In this document: in pieces, positions 15,957 through 25,399 of the stretch
Layout of the letters: every line of letters starts with the position of its first letter
Position numbering within the stretch: the first letter of the stretch is position 1
Assembly (NCBI GenBank): GCA_024642525.1
Contig: JAHEAX010000059.1
Span: 310,001-374,000, forward strand
Length of the DNA stretch: 64,000 nt
From: Erythrobacteraceae bacterium
GTDB taxonomy: Bacteria; Pseudomonadota; Alphaproteobacteria; Sphingomonadales; Sphingomonadaceae
Reading direction: 5' to 3'
Translations under genes and position numbers: made by a program
The notes under the pieces: generated by a model
The model's database searches: none
What the model was told of the DNA's origin: nothing
The model's input: the letters and a program-made list of their open reading frames with translations, nothing else

Positions 15957-17488
15957 TGTCCGAAATCCGGCTCGCTGGCGATGCGCGCAGCTTCGCGGGC
16001 GGCTGCGATCAGCGCGCCTGCCTTGGCTTCGCATTCCCGCTGTTCATAGGCAGGGTCGCTGTCCGCCACGATGCCTGCACCTGCCTGCACATGCATTATA
16101 CCATCCTTCACCACAGCTGTGCGCAGGACGATGCAGCTATCTACCGAGCCGTCTGGCGCGAAATATCCTACGCCGCCCGCATAGGCGCCCCGCGTTTCGT
16201 GTTCGAGCTCGGCAATGATTTCGCACGCCCTGATCTTGGGTGCTCCACTGACCGTGCCTGCGGGGAAACCTGCAAACATGGCATCCAGCGCGTCATGCGC
16301 AGGATCAAGCTGGCCGACCACGTTGCTGACGATATGCATGACGTGGCTATACCGTTCGACGGTATAGCTGGCGGTAACTTCCACACTGCCGCGTGATGCC
16401 ACCCGGCCCACATCATTCCGGCCAAGGTCGAGCAGCATCAGATGTTCTGCCCTTTCCTTGGGATCTGCGAGCAGGCTGTCTTCCGCAGCCTGGTCCTCTG
16501 CCGCGTTCTTGCCGCGCGGGCGAGTGCCTGCAATCGGCCTGATGGTAACTTCGCCATCTCGCACACGGACCAGGATTTCCGGGCTGGACCCGACCACGGC
16601 AAAGCCCGGCAGGTCGAGGAAATACAGGAAAGGCGACGGGTTCACCCGCCGCAAGGCGCGATAAAGCGACAGGGGCGGCAGCGGGAACGGGCAGGTAAAC
16701 CTCTGCGCCAGCACCACCTGGAAAATATCGCCCGCTTCTATGTAGTCCTTGGCGCGCAGCACCATGTCTCGATATTCACCGTCTTTCATGACCGGGGTCA
16801 GCGAGAGGTCGGGAATATCTGTGGCGGTATCAGGGCGGGGCGTTGCCAGCGAAAGCCGCCTTAGTGCATCGTCAATCCGCTCTCCGGCCTGCTCCACCGC
16901 ATGGCGGGCCGAAACATCATCGCTGCTATTGCCAGCCCAAAGCGGGGCAATGGCGAACAATTCCTCGCTCAATCCGTCAAACACAAGGATGAGTGTGGGC
17001 CGCACAAACAGCATATCAGGCAGGTCGAGCGGATTGGCAGGCGCGCGGGGCAACTTTTCAACCAGGCCGATCGTTTCATAGCCGAAATAGCCGACAAGAC
17101 AGGCAAGCGCCGGGGGTAGGGCGGCTGGCACGTCGATCCGGCAATCCGCGACCAGCTTGCGCAGCGCATCCAGCGCATTGACGGGGCAGTCTGAAAATGC
17201 AGTACGATCCGTGCGCCATTCAGAATTTATGGCAGCCTTTTCGCCCGACGCGCGGAACACCAGATCTGGATCAAGGCCGAGCAGGCTGTAGCGCCCTCGC
17301 ACTTCGCCGCCTTCCACTGATTCCAGCAGAAAATCGCCCCGGCCCGGCTCGATCAGCTTGAGCGCGGCACCAATGGGCGTTTCGGTATCTGACACGATTT
17401 TGCGCCACACGAGCGCCGGTTTGCCAGCGCCGAGGGCGGCGATCGCTTCATCTGCATTATCGGGCAAATGGCCAGTCGTTGCAGTCAT
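15953..17488 (-). CDS. trpE: Anthranilate synthase component I
   Basis: 511 aa. Makes anthranilate from chorismate using ammonia from TrpG. LLES near residue 54 is the tryptophan feedback site. The chorismate-binding domain shows PIAGTRPRGK, DLGRNDVGR, and AGTVSGAPKIRA. Starts 35 bp after ppiD on the same strand. No leader peptide with Trp codons or attenuator is visible in that short gap, so transcription probably enters from ppiD. Confidence 0.97.
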   Translation of the reverse strand: MTATTGHLPDNADEAIAALGAGKPALVWRKIVSDTETPIGAALKLIEPGRGDFLLESVEGGEVRGRYSLLGLDPDLVFRASGEKAAINSEWRTDRTAFSDCPVNALDALRKLVADCRIDVPAALPPALACLVGYFGYETIGLVEKLPRAPANPLDLPDMLFVRPTLILVFDGLSEELFAIAPLWAGNSSDDVSARHAVEQAGERIDDALRRLSLATPRPDTATDIPDLSLTPVMKDGEYRDMVLRAKDYIEAGDIFQVVLAQRFTCPFPLPPLSLYRALRRVNPSPFLYFLDLPGFAVVGSSPEILVRVRDGEVTIRPIAGTRPRGKNAAEDQAAEDSLLADPKERAEHLMLLDLGRNDVGRVASRGSVEVTASYTVERYSHVMHIVSNVVGQLDPAHDALDAMFAGFPAGTVSGAPKIRACEIIAELEHETRGAYAGGVGYFAPDGSVDSCIVLRTAVVKDGIMHVQAGAGIVADSDPAYEQRECEAKAGALIAAAREAARIASEPDFGQ

Positions 17489-17523
17489 CTTGCAGGAGTC
17501 ATGAAGAACACGGCTGGTGGCCC

Positions 17524-19455
17524 TCAGTTTTCGCCAGCAAGCTGCTTGCGCACGGCTTCGATGGCCGTGTCGTTGCGCTCAACGCCCATTTCCTCGCGGA
17601 TCGCTACGCGAAGCTGTTCGGCATATTCACGGCCCGTGGTTATGCCCAGATCGCGCTTTGCCTGGCGGAAAACGGGATCATCCTTGCTGATCGTGCCAGC
17701 AATAATGTCGTTGAGGTCCACGATGAACCAGCCGCCGTTGCGCGGGGCTTCCAGCTTCTTGGTCGTGCCTTCTGCCATGGAAAACAGCAGCGCCAGCGGC
17801 GGCGGCACCTGGCCATTGGCAGCCAACTGCTCGCGCGAGAGGTTGATCGGGTCGACCGGCGGCAGTTTCACTTTTTCTGCTGCCATCGCCTGCGCGATGG
17901 TCGAGCCGCCGTTGACCCGCTTCAGAATACGGTCCGCAGCAGCACGCGCCGCCTTGGAACCTTCCGAAAGGCGCCAGCCTGCAATGACCTGCTCGCGGAT
18001 TTCCTTGAGAGGTGCCGCAGCAGAAGGCGTGATGTCACTGGCTTCGAAAATGACGAAGGTCTCGCCGCGGGCAACTTCTGCCAGCTGCGGTTCGCCTTCT
18101 TCCATCTGGAAAGCTGTCTGAAGCACAGGGGCAAGGATTTGCGGCGCAGTTTCATTCTGCGCGCCATAGACAAAGCCGTTGCCCGTTATGGGCCGGGTGG
18201 TCTGCAGTTCGATGCCCAGTTCCTTGGCAACATCGATCAGCGCTTCGCCATCTTCCAGCCGTTCTTCAACCGATGCCGAAAGATCTGCCACAGCAGCGCG
18301 TCGCTTTTCCTCGCGCAGTTGAGCCGTGATTTCACCGCTTGCCTGGTCAAGATTGCGTCCGGCGGTTTTTTCAATCGAATCGACGCGGATCACATGCCAG
18401 CCAAGGCCGCTGCGGGCAGGGGCGGCTATCGTGTTGCGGCCAGCAGCAAATGCTGCCTGCGCGACCGCTGCGGATGTCTGGCCTGCCAGTTGTTCACGAT
18501 CGAACGGGCCGATTGCAGCAACGGCAAGACCTGCTTCGCGGGCCGCAGCTTCGAGCGAGCCGCCGCCCTGTACGCGGGTGCGAATGGCATTTGCGGCCTG
18601 CTGGGTCGGAACGATCAACTGGCTGAAGCCGCGAGTTTCACGGGCGGCGAACTTTTCGCGTTCCGCTTCGTACCGCGCGGCGATTTCCTGCTTGGTGGGT
18701 TCCAGCGAGGTCTTGATGGCATCAGCGCCGAAACTGGCAAAACGGATAACGCGGCGTTCTGGCCTGATATAATCGCCGCGACTGGAAGCGTAGAAATCCT
18801 GCACCTGCTTGTCGGTCGGCTGGGCAGATGGAGCAAAGGCTGCGCTTGGCACGATGCCGATGGCACCCTTGCGCTGTTCTTTCAGCAAGGAAGCATAGCG
18901 GCTGACAAATTTGTCGGGAATGACCGCGCCAAATGACGCTGGCACGAGAACTTCCTTGGCCAGCAGGCCATCACCCAGATCCTGTCGCACCAGCGAATCG
19001 CTCAGCCCACGGGCAGCAATCGCCTGGCGGTAGGCTTCTTCATTGAAGTTGCCGTCTGCACCGCGGAATGCCGGAATTGCGATGATTTCGCTGTTCACCA
19101 GGTTTGCGCCCGCTCGCAGGCCGTATTTTTGTGCGAATCCCCCGATGGCCGACCGGTCAATCATCTGCTCGAGCACCTGGCCAAGGCCGCCCTGCTGAAG
19201 AAAGGCCGGCATTGAAATCGTCGGATTTTCCTGCCGCAGATTGTCGAGCGAAGCATTTGTTGCACGCGCCAGTTCTGAACTGCTGATCTTCTGATCGCCC
19301 ACAACAGCAACCCTGTCACCGCCAGCAATTCCGCCGAAAGTGCCGGTGTTGGAGACATCGGCACTGGCAAACGCGAATGCGATGATACCGAGGAAACCCA
19401 GGGTAACGACGATGCCGACCTTGGATTTGAAGAAATTGCGGAAAACGCTGAGCAT
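17524..19455 (-). CDS. ppiD: PpiD/SurA-type periplasmic peptidyl-prolyl isomerase
   Basis: 643 aa, about PpiD length. MLSVFRNFFKSK then one membrane anchor at about residues 12-33 holds it on the periplasmic face. A SurA_N-like chaperone region (about 40-200) follows, then a parvulin-like domain near 250-370 (RGFSQLIVPT... GLGWHVIRVD) and a second, more diverged region to the C-terminus. It helps outer-membrane and secreted proteins fold as they leave the Sec channel. Start MLSVFRNF is chosen; the 58 codons upstream are not family-like. Head of the trp block and divergent from tpiA-secG. Confidence 0.9.
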   Translation of the reverse strand: MLSVFRNFFKSKVGIVVTLGFLGIIAFAFASADVSNTGTFGGIAGGDRVAVVGDQKISSSELARATNASLDNLRQENPTISMPAFLQQGGLGQVLEQMIDRSAIGGFAQKYGLRAGANLVNSEIIAIPAFRGADGNFNEEAYRQAIAARGLSDSLVRQDLGDGLLAKEVLVPASFGAVIPDKFVSRYASLLKEQRKGAIGIVPSAAFAPSAQPTDKQVQDFYASSRGDYIRPERRVIRFASFGADAIKTSLEPTKQEIAARYEAEREKFAARETRGFSQLIVPTQQAANAIRTRVQGGGSLEAAAREAGLAVAAIGPFDREQLAGQTSAAVAQAAFAAGRNTIAAPARSGLGWHVIRVDSIEKTAGRNLDQASGEITAQLREEKRRAAVADLSASVEERLEDGEALIDVAKELGIELQTTRPITGNGFVYGAQNETAPQILAPVLQTAFQMEEGEPQLAEVARGETFVIFEASDITPSAAAPLKEIREQVIAGWRLSEGSKAARAAADRILKRVNGGSTIAQAMAAEKVKLPPVDPINLSREQLAANGQVPPPLALLFSMAEGTTKKLEAPRNGGWFIVDLNDIIAGTISKDDPVFRQAKRDLGITTGREYAEQLRVAIREEMGVERNDTAIEAVRKQLAGEN

Positions 19456-19685
19456 GGTGTGGGGCAAGTCCGGATGTTGCTGCGGGCGCGAGTCCCGACA
19501 TTGGTTAGTGCATTGATTTGTGCGCCTCGCCTTATCCGGCCTGCGGACTTGTCGCAACAGGTGGGCAAGTGTTTTGACGTGAAGCCAACTTACCTCTAGG
19601 CGAGCGCACCTTGCACCCCATATGGGCAAAAGCAGGATTCACCCTGTCTTTTGGCAGGCATCAAACAGACTTCAGGAAAAATATC

Positions 19686-20459
19686 ATGGCCGAGCGGCCC
19701 TATATCGTCGGAAATTGGAAAATGAACGGCACGCGTTCGATGCTGTCCGAAGCGCGGGCAATCGATCGTGCTTCGCAGCGTCTGATGAAGGTGGAGGTCG
19801 CCCTTGCGCCGCCATTCACCCTGATTCACGCCACCCACAAGGAAGTGGAGCAGATCGGCGTTGGTGCGCAGGACTGCCACGCGGGCGAAGAAGGCGCGCA
19901 TACCGGTGATATTTCTGCCGCAATGGTGCTGGATGCGGGCGCAAAGTTCGTCATCCTCGGCCATAGCGAACGGCGCCAGGACCATGGCGAAACCAACGAA
20001 ATCGTGAGGGACAAGACCGAGTCCGCGCTCGCAGCCGGACTGCGCATCATTCTGTGCTGCGGCGAATCGGAAGAAACGCGCGACGCAGGCAAGGCGGAAG
20101 AATTCGTCACTGGCCAGCTGCGCGCATCGCTGCCTGCCAGCGTTGCGGCCATGCTGGAAAGCGGGCCGGAAACGCTGACAGTGGCTTATGAACCTATCTG
20201 GGCCATCGGGACGGGCCGCACGCCTACTGTTGCAGATATCAGCGCCATGCACCGCGCAATTCGCGCCACACTGGTTGAACTTTATGGCGAAGATAATGGC
20301 TCTGCCGTGCGCATCCTTTACGGTGGTTCGGTAAAACCGGATAATGCGACGGAACTGTTGAGCGCCGATGAAGTCGGCGGCGCGCTGGTGGGCGGTGCCA
20401 GCCTGTCGGCTGAAAATTTCCTCGGCATTGTCATGGCAGCAGTGGATTTGCCAGAGTAA
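19686..20459 (+). CDS. tpiA: Triosephosphate isomerase
   Basis: 257 aa. Interconverts dihydroxyacetone phosphate and glyceraldehyde 3-phosphate. Catalytic Lys in GNWKMNG, His in ILGHSERR, Glu in VAYEPIWAIGTG, and phosphate loop YGGSVKP. MAERPYIVGNWK is preceded by CAGGAAAAATATC; the longer frame adds a non-family N-terminus. Followed by secG after 83 bp, the order commonly seen in alphaproteobacteria. Confidence 0.98.
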   Translation: MAERPYIVGNWKMNGTRSMLSEARAIDRASQRLMKVEVALAPPFTLIHATHKEVEQIGVGAQDCHAGEEGAHTGDISAAMVLDAGAKFVILGHSERRQDHGETNEIVRDKTESALAAGLRIILCCGESEETRDAGKAEEFVTGQLRASLPASVAAMLESGPETLTVAYEPIWAIGTGRTPTVADISAMHRAIRATLVELYGEDNGSAVRILYGGSVKPDNATELLSADEVGGALVGGASLSAENFLGIVMAAVDLPE

Positions 20460-20542
20460 CCGAAACGCAGTTGCCCGCACGGCTTGCTCTTGCAGCCTTG
20501 CGGCCTTACATGCGCGCCTAAGCAAATAGAGAAATCGATCCC

Positions 20543-20935
20543 ATGTCACTTTTCCTTTTCCTCACCGTTGTTCAGGCAATCGTTGCCGCAGCTCTGGTCG
20601 GCGTGATCCTGATGCAGCGTTCTGAAGGTGGCGGCCTTGGCATCGGCGGCAGCCCCAGCGGCTTGATGAGCGCACGCGGCGCGGCGGACTTTCTGACCCG
20701 CGCAACCAAGTGGCTGGCAGTCGCCTTCGTGGTGTTGTCGATTGCGATGGCAGCCGTGGCGGTGGAAACAACATCGGGTGATGCGATTACCTCGACCCTA
20801 GATCGCAGCGTTACAGCAGAACCCGATCCGCTGGCAGGCCAGGCTGGTAACGATGCTGCGCCTGCTGCTCCTGCCGCGGCAACGCTGGCTGCTCCGGCAC
20901 CTGCGGATGATCCGCTTTCGGGCGCTACCGAGTAA
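20543..20935 (+). CDS. secG: Preprotein translocase subunit SecG
   Basis: 130 aa with two membrane spans (residues about 2-23 and 55-76) joined by a glycine-rich loop (RSEGGGLGIGGSPSGLMSARG), the classic SecG pattern. The C-terminal 50 residues are low-complexity Ala/Pro/Asp, as in other alphaproteobacterial SecG. Assists SecYEG-SecA export. Lies between tpiA and pyrG. Confidence 0.95.
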   Translation: MSLFLFLTVVQAIVAAALVGVILMQRSEGGGLGIGGSPSGLMSARGAADFLTRATKWLAVAFVVLSIAMAAVAVETTSGDAITSTLDRSVTAEPDPLAGQAGNDAAPAAPAAATLAAPAPADDPLSGATE

Positions 20936-20948
20936 GTTATTTTTCGAA

Positions 20949-20983
20949 GAATTGTGGATTGCGGCATTTCGCCGACGCAATTC
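20949..20983 (+). other. Stem-loop in the secG-pyrG intergenic region
   Basis: Outer stem GAATTG / CAATTC (20949-20954 and 20978-20983) enclosing a smaller CGGC / GCCG stem with loop ATTTC. No T-run follows. It could be a weak terminator, a processing site or a leader element of pyrG; nothing in the sequence decides between these. Confidence 0.3.
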
Positions 20984-21024
20984 GCTTGCCCCGACTCCAT
21001 TTAGAACCTTAAGGCCCGACTCCC

Positions 21025-22659
21025 ATGGCGCGGTTTATTTTTATCACCGGCGGCGTGGTCTCCTCGCTCGGCAAAGGTCTCATGGCAGCAAGCCTCGCGG
21101 CATTGCTGCAGGCGAGGGGCTATAAAGTCCGGATTCGCAAGTTCGATCCCTATCTCAATGTCGATCCGGGCACGATGAGCCCGTATCAGCATGGCGAAGT
21201 CTATGTGACTGATGACGGGGCAGAAACCGACCTCGATCTGGGCCATTACGAACGCTTTACCGGTGTTTCGGCCCGGCAGTCGGACAATGTGACCAGTGGC
21301 CGCATATACCAGCAGATCATCGCCCGCGAACGACGCGGCGACTATCTGGGGGCAACTGTGCAGGTCATCCCGCACGTCACCGACGCCATCAAGGAATTCG
21401 CACTCGCTGATACGGATGACCTCGATTTCGTGCTGTGCGAAATTGGTGGCACCGTTGGCGACATCGAATCGCTGCCATTCATGGAAGCCATTCGCCAGCT
21501 GCGGAATGAACTGGAACCGCTGCAGACGCTCAGTGTCCATGTAACACTGGTTCCATACATTGCAGCAGCAGGTGAATTGAAGACCAAGCCGACCCAGCAT
21601 TCCGTTCGCGAATTGGCTGGCCTTGGCATCAAGCCCGATATCCTGCTGTGCCGCAGCGAACACCCGATCCCTGCTGGCGAACGCAAGAAGATCGCGCAGT
21701 TCTGCAACGTCCGCGCAGAAGCCGTGATTCCCGCACTGGACGCGCCATCGATCTACTCGGTGCCGCTGCAATACCACCAGGAAGGGCTGGATACGCAGGT
21801 CCTCCGCAGTTTTGGCATCACCGATGCAGCAGAGCCGGATCTTTCCCGCTGGGAAGATGTGACGGACCGCTATTTCCACCCGGAAGGCGAAGTTACCATC
21901 GGTGTGGTGGGCAAATATGTCGGCCTGCAGGATGCGTATAAGTCGCTGAACGAAGCGCTGGTCCACGGCGGCATGGCAAACCGTGTGAAAGTAAACATCC
22001 GCTGGATAGATGCCGAAGTGTTCGAACAGGACGATGGCGACATCACCTCCCAGCTCGAACCGCTGCATGCCATCCTGGTGCCGGGCGGCTTTGGCGAGCG
22101 CGGGTCGGAAGGCAAGATTGCCAGCGTGCGCTTTGCACGTGAACGCGGCGTGCCTTTCTTCGGCATTTGTCTTGGCATGCAGATGGCCTGTATCGAGGCA
22201 GCGCGCGAAGCTGGCCATGCAGGTGCGTCATCCACTGAATTCGGCGCGACGGACGAACCTGTCGTCGGCATCATTACCGAATGGATGAGCAAGGAAGGCC
22301 TGCAGCAACGCGAAGCTGGCGGCGATCTTGGCGGGACCATGCGCCTCGGTGCATATCCGGCAAAGCTGGCGGGCAACAGCCACGTCAGTGCCGTCTATCA
22401 TGGCGCGACCGAGATTTCCGAACGCCACCGCCATCGTTACGAAGTGAACGTGGCCTACCGCGAAGCTCTGGAAAAGGGTGGCCTGGTGTTTTCCGGCATG
22501 TCGCCTGATGGCCTGTTGCCCGAAATCGTCGAACGGCCGGACCACCCGTGGTTTGTCGGGGTTCAGTTCCACCCGGAGCTGAAATCACGCCCGTTTGACC
22601 CGCACCCACTGTTTGACGGTTTTATTGCGGCTGCCGTGCGCCAGTCGCGCCTGGTCTGA
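21025..22659 (+). CDS. pyrG: CTP synthase
   Basis: 544 aa, typical length. Aminates UTP to CTP. The N-terminal amidoligase domain starts [18 protein letters not shown] (P-loop) and includes [13 protein letters not shown]. The C-terminal glutaminase has the catalytic Cys in FGICLGMQ and His/Glu in VQFHPE. Preceded by secG on the same strand; followed by a 428 bp gene-free gap. Confidence 0.98.
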   Translation: MARFIFITGGVVSSLGKGLMAASLAALLQARGYKVRIRKFDPYLNVDPGTMSPYQHGEVYVTDDGAETDLDLGHYERFTGVSARQSDNVTSGRIYQQIIARERRGDYLGATVQVIPHVTDAIKEFALADTDDLDFVLCEIGGTVGDIESLPFMEAIRQLRNELEPLQTLSVHVTLVPYIAAAGELKTKPTQHSVRELAGLGIKPDILLCRSEHPIPAGERKKIAQFCNVRAEAVIPALDAPSIYSVPLQYHQEGLDTQVLRSFGITDAAEPDLSRWEDVTDRYFHPEGEVTIGVVGKYVGLQDAYKSLNEALVHGGMANRVKVNIRWIDAEVFEQDDGDITSQLEPLHAILVPGGFGERGSEGKIASVRFARERGVPFFGICLGMQMACIEAAREAGHAGASSTEFGATDEPVVGIITEWMSKEGLQQREAGGDLGGTMRLGAYPAKLAGNSHVSAVYHGATEISERHRHRYEVNVAYREALEKGGLVFSGMSPDGLLPEIVERPDHPWFVGVQFHPELKSRPFDPHPLFDGFIAAAVRQSRLV

Positions 22660-23014
22660 GCGAGGGCAGATCGCCTCTTGGATTGCGTCTGGCAGACCGG
22701 TGAATGTGCCTCGTAAAGAAATTTGTTGGAATTGAATCATTTTTTACGCGCCTGAGTAACATTCGTACGTGTCCAGAATTGGTTCACTAATAATCTGAGC
22801 ACTTTATCTTTTGATAAGTTTGGCGCATGGTCTGCGAGTGGATGTTCCGTACTTTCACCGAATCCGTCATGGTACGGATGGCAATTGCAGATTCTGGGCT
22901 TGTCCCGGGATTCATCGTCTTCTGCGACCCGGACGGTAAATCCCGAACAAGACAGTGCCTCGGCACTGTGGGGGCGGACTTTCGGGTTCGCCCCTTGATT
23001 AATTCAGCACCATG
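22660..23014. other. Gene-free, locally AT-rich gap downstream of pyrG
   Basis: No convincing gene. About 22,720-22,830 is clearly AT-richer than its surroundings and holds the inverted repeat TTATC-TTTT-GATAA. Farther on are two hairpins: ACAGTGCC/GGCACTGT (22952-22969) and GGGGCG/CGCCCC (22971-22994), the latter followed by TTGATT. They may end pyrG transcription or a small RNA. A 62-codon frame starting at 22827 has no ribosome site and no familiar sequence. Confidence 0.4.
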
Positions 23015-23050
23015 AAAAATCGGCCCGCCTCCACAAGGAAGCGGGCCGAT
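23015..23050 (-). terminator. Intrinsic terminator of hsp20
   Basis: Stem ATCGGCCCGC / GCGGGCCGAT (10 bp, 12 nt loop) followed on the minus strand by a T-run (ATTTTTC). It begins 38 bp after the hsp20 stop. Confidence 0.85.
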
Positions 23051-23087
23051 GCCATTTTCAGGGTTTGCGATATTTCTGTTTACCGCA

Positions 23088-23567
23088 TCAGGCGGCGTCA
23101 GCTTCGTTCGCCGGCTTGTCGTTCTTGACGATTTCCAGCGTGGATTGGCCATTCACCGCGATTTTCTTCGGCTTCATGGCTTCCGGCACTTCGCGAACCA
23201 GGTCGATCGCCAGCAGCCCGTCTTCCAGGCGCGCATTTTCCACGCGCACATAGTCGGCCAGTTCGAAGCGGCGTTCAAACCCGCGGTTGGCGATGCCCAG
23301 ATGCAGCATTTCGCCGTCGGCTTCGCTTTCATCCCGTTTCCTGCCTTGCACGATCAGCAGGTTTTGCTGTGCAGTCAGGTCAAGATCGGCAGGTTTGAAG
23401 CCAGCCACGGCCAGCGTGATCCGGTAATTGTCTTCACCCTGCTTGTGGATGTTGAAAGGCGGATAATTGTCGCCACCACTTGTGCGGGCCTGGCTTTCGA
23501 GCAAATCGAACAGCCGGTCGAAACCGACGGTGGAGCGGCGATAGGGTGTGAAATCAAGACGTGACAT
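23088..23567 (-). CDS. Small heat-shock protein, Hsp20/IbpA family
   Basis: 159 aa. ATP-independent holdase that binds unfolding proteins. The N-terminus contains FTPYRRSTVGFDRLFDLLE, typical of the IbpA/HspH class. The alpha-crystallin domain spans about residues 38-130 with the GIANRGFERRFEL block, and a short Lys/Asn-rich tail follows. A RpoH-type promoter and a ROSE-like RNA thermometer precede it, and an intrinsic terminator follows, so it is a monocistronic heat-shock unit. Confidence 0.95.
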   Translation of the reverse strand: MSRLDFTPYRRSTVGFDRLFDLLESQARTSGGDNYPPFNIHKQGEDNYRITLAVAGFKPADLDLTAQQNLLIVQGRKRDESEADGEMLHLGIANRGFERRFELADYVRVENARLEDGLLAIDLVREVPEAMKPKKIAVNGQSTLEIVKNDKPANEADAA

Positions 23568-23573
23568 CGAAAC

Positions 23574-23665
23574 AAATCCTCACTTGAGCAATTTGAACAC
23601 TGCAAGACCCGCAAACCTGCGGCGCCCTGCCTGCGATGCATCATACCCGTTGCGGCGCATGATGC
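23574..23665 (-). promoter_or_regulatory. ROSE-like RNA thermometer in the hsp20 5' leader
   Basis: Read on the minus strand, the roughly 100 nt leader folds into three hairpins. First GCATCAT/ATGATGC, second CCGCA-GGTT-TGCGG, and third AAATTGCTC-AAGT-GAGGATTT. The third buries the ribosome site AGGA, 9 nt before the ATG, against TTGCTC with an unpaired G. That matches the hallmark of ROSE elements (UYGCU opposite AGGA). Melting at high temperature would free translation. Folding was done by eye. Confidence 0.75.
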
Positions 23666-23673
23666 TATCAGCC

Positions 23674-23701
23674 AGATAGGGATTGACCGGTGCCATTCAA
23701 G
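23674..23701 (-). promoter_or_regulatory. RpoH (sigma-32) type promoter of hsp20
   Basis: On the minus strand CTTGAA, 14 nt, CCCTATCT. This is close to the heat-shock consensus CTTGAAA-N11-15-CCCCATNT, with one mismatch in the -10. It lies just upstream of the thermometer leader and points at hsp20, giving combined transcriptional and translational heat control. Confidence 0.75.
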
Positions 23702-23746
23702 ATTTTCCCGCATCACGGTATGAATGCGCCTAGCCAAGGAATTATG

Positions 23747-24010
23747 ATGACCACGCCCACTATCGATATCTACACGAAATTCGGTTGCGGATTTTGCGTC
23801 CGCGCCAAGCGTCTGCTCGACAGCAAGAATGTCGAATATAACGAATTCGACATCACGATGGGCGGCCCAAAAAGGGATGAAATGATGTCCCGCGCCCCCA
23901 ATGCGCGCACTGTCCCGCAAATCTTCATTGGTGATACGCATGTAGGCGGTTCTGACGAGCTTTCGGCGCTCGACAGCGCGGGCAAGCTCGACCAGTTGCT
24001 GGCCGGATAG
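23747..24010 (+). CDS. grxC: Glutaredoxin 3
   Basis: 87 aa thioredoxin-fold dithiol oxidoreductase using glutathione. Active site CGFC (C-G-F-C in place of the usual C-P-Y-C), the cis-Pro in RTVPQIFIG, and GGSDELSALD for glutathione binding. Two adjacent ATGs exist; 23747 is preferred because AAGGA is 6 nt upstream. First gene of a grxC-nitrilase-DUF1178 operon. Confidence 0.95.
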   Translation: MTTPTIDIYTKFGCGFCVRAKRLLDSKNVEYNEFDITMGGPKRDEMMSRAPNARTVPQIFIGDTHVGGSDELSALDSAGKLDQLLAG

Positions 24011-24015
24011 GCAAT

Positions 24016-24837
24016 ATGCCCCGCATCGCCATTCTGCAGATGACCACAGGCATCGACCCTGTGGTGAATGCGCAGACGATTGTGGATGCTGCGCGCGATG
24101 CTGCGGCTGCCGGGGCGAAGATGCTCTTTACGCCGGAAATGAGCGGGTTGCTCGACCGGGACCGCGCAAGGTCTGCCAGCAAGATCACCTCAGAAGAAAA
24201 TGACCCGACGCTGCGTGCAGCAAGGCAGGCTGCCAGGACGTCTGCTATTTGGATTGCGCTTGGTTCAATCGCCGTGAGGCGCGAGGATGGCCGCCTGGCC
24301 AACAGGGCTGTGCTGATAAGCGACACAGGCGAAATCGCTGCTCGCTATGACAAGATTCACATGTTCGATGTCGATCTGGCCACCGGTGAAAGCTGGCGCG
24401 AATCCAATGCCTATGCGCCGGGCGAAGAAGTCGTGACTGTGCAAACCCCGCTCGGCCTGATGGGGCTGACCATCTGCTACGATATCCGCTTCCCTGCGCT
24501 TTACGAGGAATTGGGTCGCCAATTCTGCAATGTCATCACCATTCCGGCTGCATTTACCGTCCCCACAGGCACCGCCCATTGGCATATTTTGCAGCGCGCC
24601 CGCGCAATTGAAGCAAGCGCGTTTGTGATATCCGCCGCGCAGACCGGTACCCATGAAGATGGCCGGCAGACTTATGGCCATAGTCTGGTGATTGATCCCT
24701 GGGGGGAGGTCTTGCTGGATATGGGGCAGGAACCAGGCATTGGTTTTGCCGATATAGACATGGGCCGCATCGAAGAAGTGCGCCGCCAACTGCCTAGCCT
24801 TGCCAACAAGCGCAATCTGCCTAGATCAGGCACATAA
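24016..24837 (+). CDS. Carbon-nitrogen hydrolase, Nit1/deaminated-glutathione-amidase type
   Basis: 273 aa nitrilase-superfamily amidase. The triad is visible: Glu in FTPEMSG (about residue 41), Lys in RYDKIHMFD and Cys in ICYDIRFP. The DKIHMFDVDL and HWHILQRARAIE blocks are typical of Nit1-like enzymes, which hydrolyse deaminated glutathione as metabolite repair. Five bp after grxC, a glutathione-linked neighbour that fits this role. Overlaps the next gene by one base (TAATG). Confidence 0.88.
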   Translation: MPRIAILQMTTGIDPVVNAQTIVDAARDAAAAGAKMLFTPEMSGLLDRDRARSASKITSEENDPTLRAARQAARTSAIWIALGSIAVRREDGRLANRAVLISDTGEIAARYDKIHMFDVDLATGESWRESNAYAPGEEVVTVQTPLGLMGLTICYDIRFPALYEELGRQFCNVITIPAAFTVPTGTAHWHILQRARAIEASAFVISAAQTGTHEDGRQTYGHSLVIDPWGEVLLDMGQEPGIGFADIDMGRIEEVRRQLPSLANKRNLPRSGT

Positions 24838-25319
24838 TGATCGTATTCGACCTTTTATGCAGCGATGGCCACCGGTTTGAAGGCTGGTTTGGATCATCTG
24901 ACGATTTTGCCAAACAGCGCGAGCGGGGCCTGCTCACTTGCCCGGAATGCGGCAGTGCCAGTGTTGAAAAGGCACCCATGGCGCCTGCCGTTTCTGCCAA
25001 GGGCAACAAAACCGCAGCGCGTCCTGGCGCCACCGGCGAAGCTGTTGCGCAAAGCAGCCCCATGGCCAGCGGGCCGCTCCCGCCCGAAATCGTAAAGGCG
25101 ATGCAAACGCTGGCAAAGGTGCAGGCAGACGCGCTCAAGGACAGCACATGGGTAGGTGACAACTTCGCTGAAAAGTCGCGCGCCATGCATTATGGCGAAA
25201 CGGACAGCAAAAGCATCCACGGACAGGCAACTGCCGCCCAGGCGAAGGAATTGGCCGACGAAGGCATAGCGATTGCACCGCTACCGTTTCCCGTCGCCCC
25301 GCCGGAAGACCTGAACTGA
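24837..25319 (+). CDS. DUF1178 protein
   Basis: 160 aa. Begins MIVFDLLCSDGHRFEGWF, the DUF1178 signature, with an LTCPECGS half that, with the earlier Cys, may bind zinc. A low-complexity Ala/Gly/Pro linker (about 45-75) is followed by a helical C-terminus with a GETDSKSIHG motif. Function unknown. Co-occurrence with grxC and nitrilase is common in alphaproteobacteria and suggests a redox or repair link (inference). Confidence 0.88.
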   Translation: MIVFDLLCSDGHRFEGWFGSSDDFAKQRERGLLTCPECGSASVEKAPMAPAVSAKGNKTAARPGATGEAVAQSSPMASGPLPPEIVKAMQTLAKVQADALKDSTWVGDNFAEKSRAMHYGETDSKSIHGQATAAQAKELADEGIAIAPLPFPVAPPEDLN

Positions 25320-25399
25320 CGCATAAGGTGTTAGTCCGTTCGCGGCGCAAACGCTCTTTGCCATCAAACTGTAACGAGCAGGGCGCAGCAATGGCCGTG

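Noticed and set aside
21001-22218. 405-codon open frame antisense to pyrG
   Set aside because: Composition (many His, Arg, Cys) and complete overlap with CTP synthase mark it as a shadow.
22827-23015. 62-codon frame in the pyrG-hsp20 gap
   Set aside because: No ribosome site, no familiar sequence, and it runs through two hairpins; more likely non-coding.
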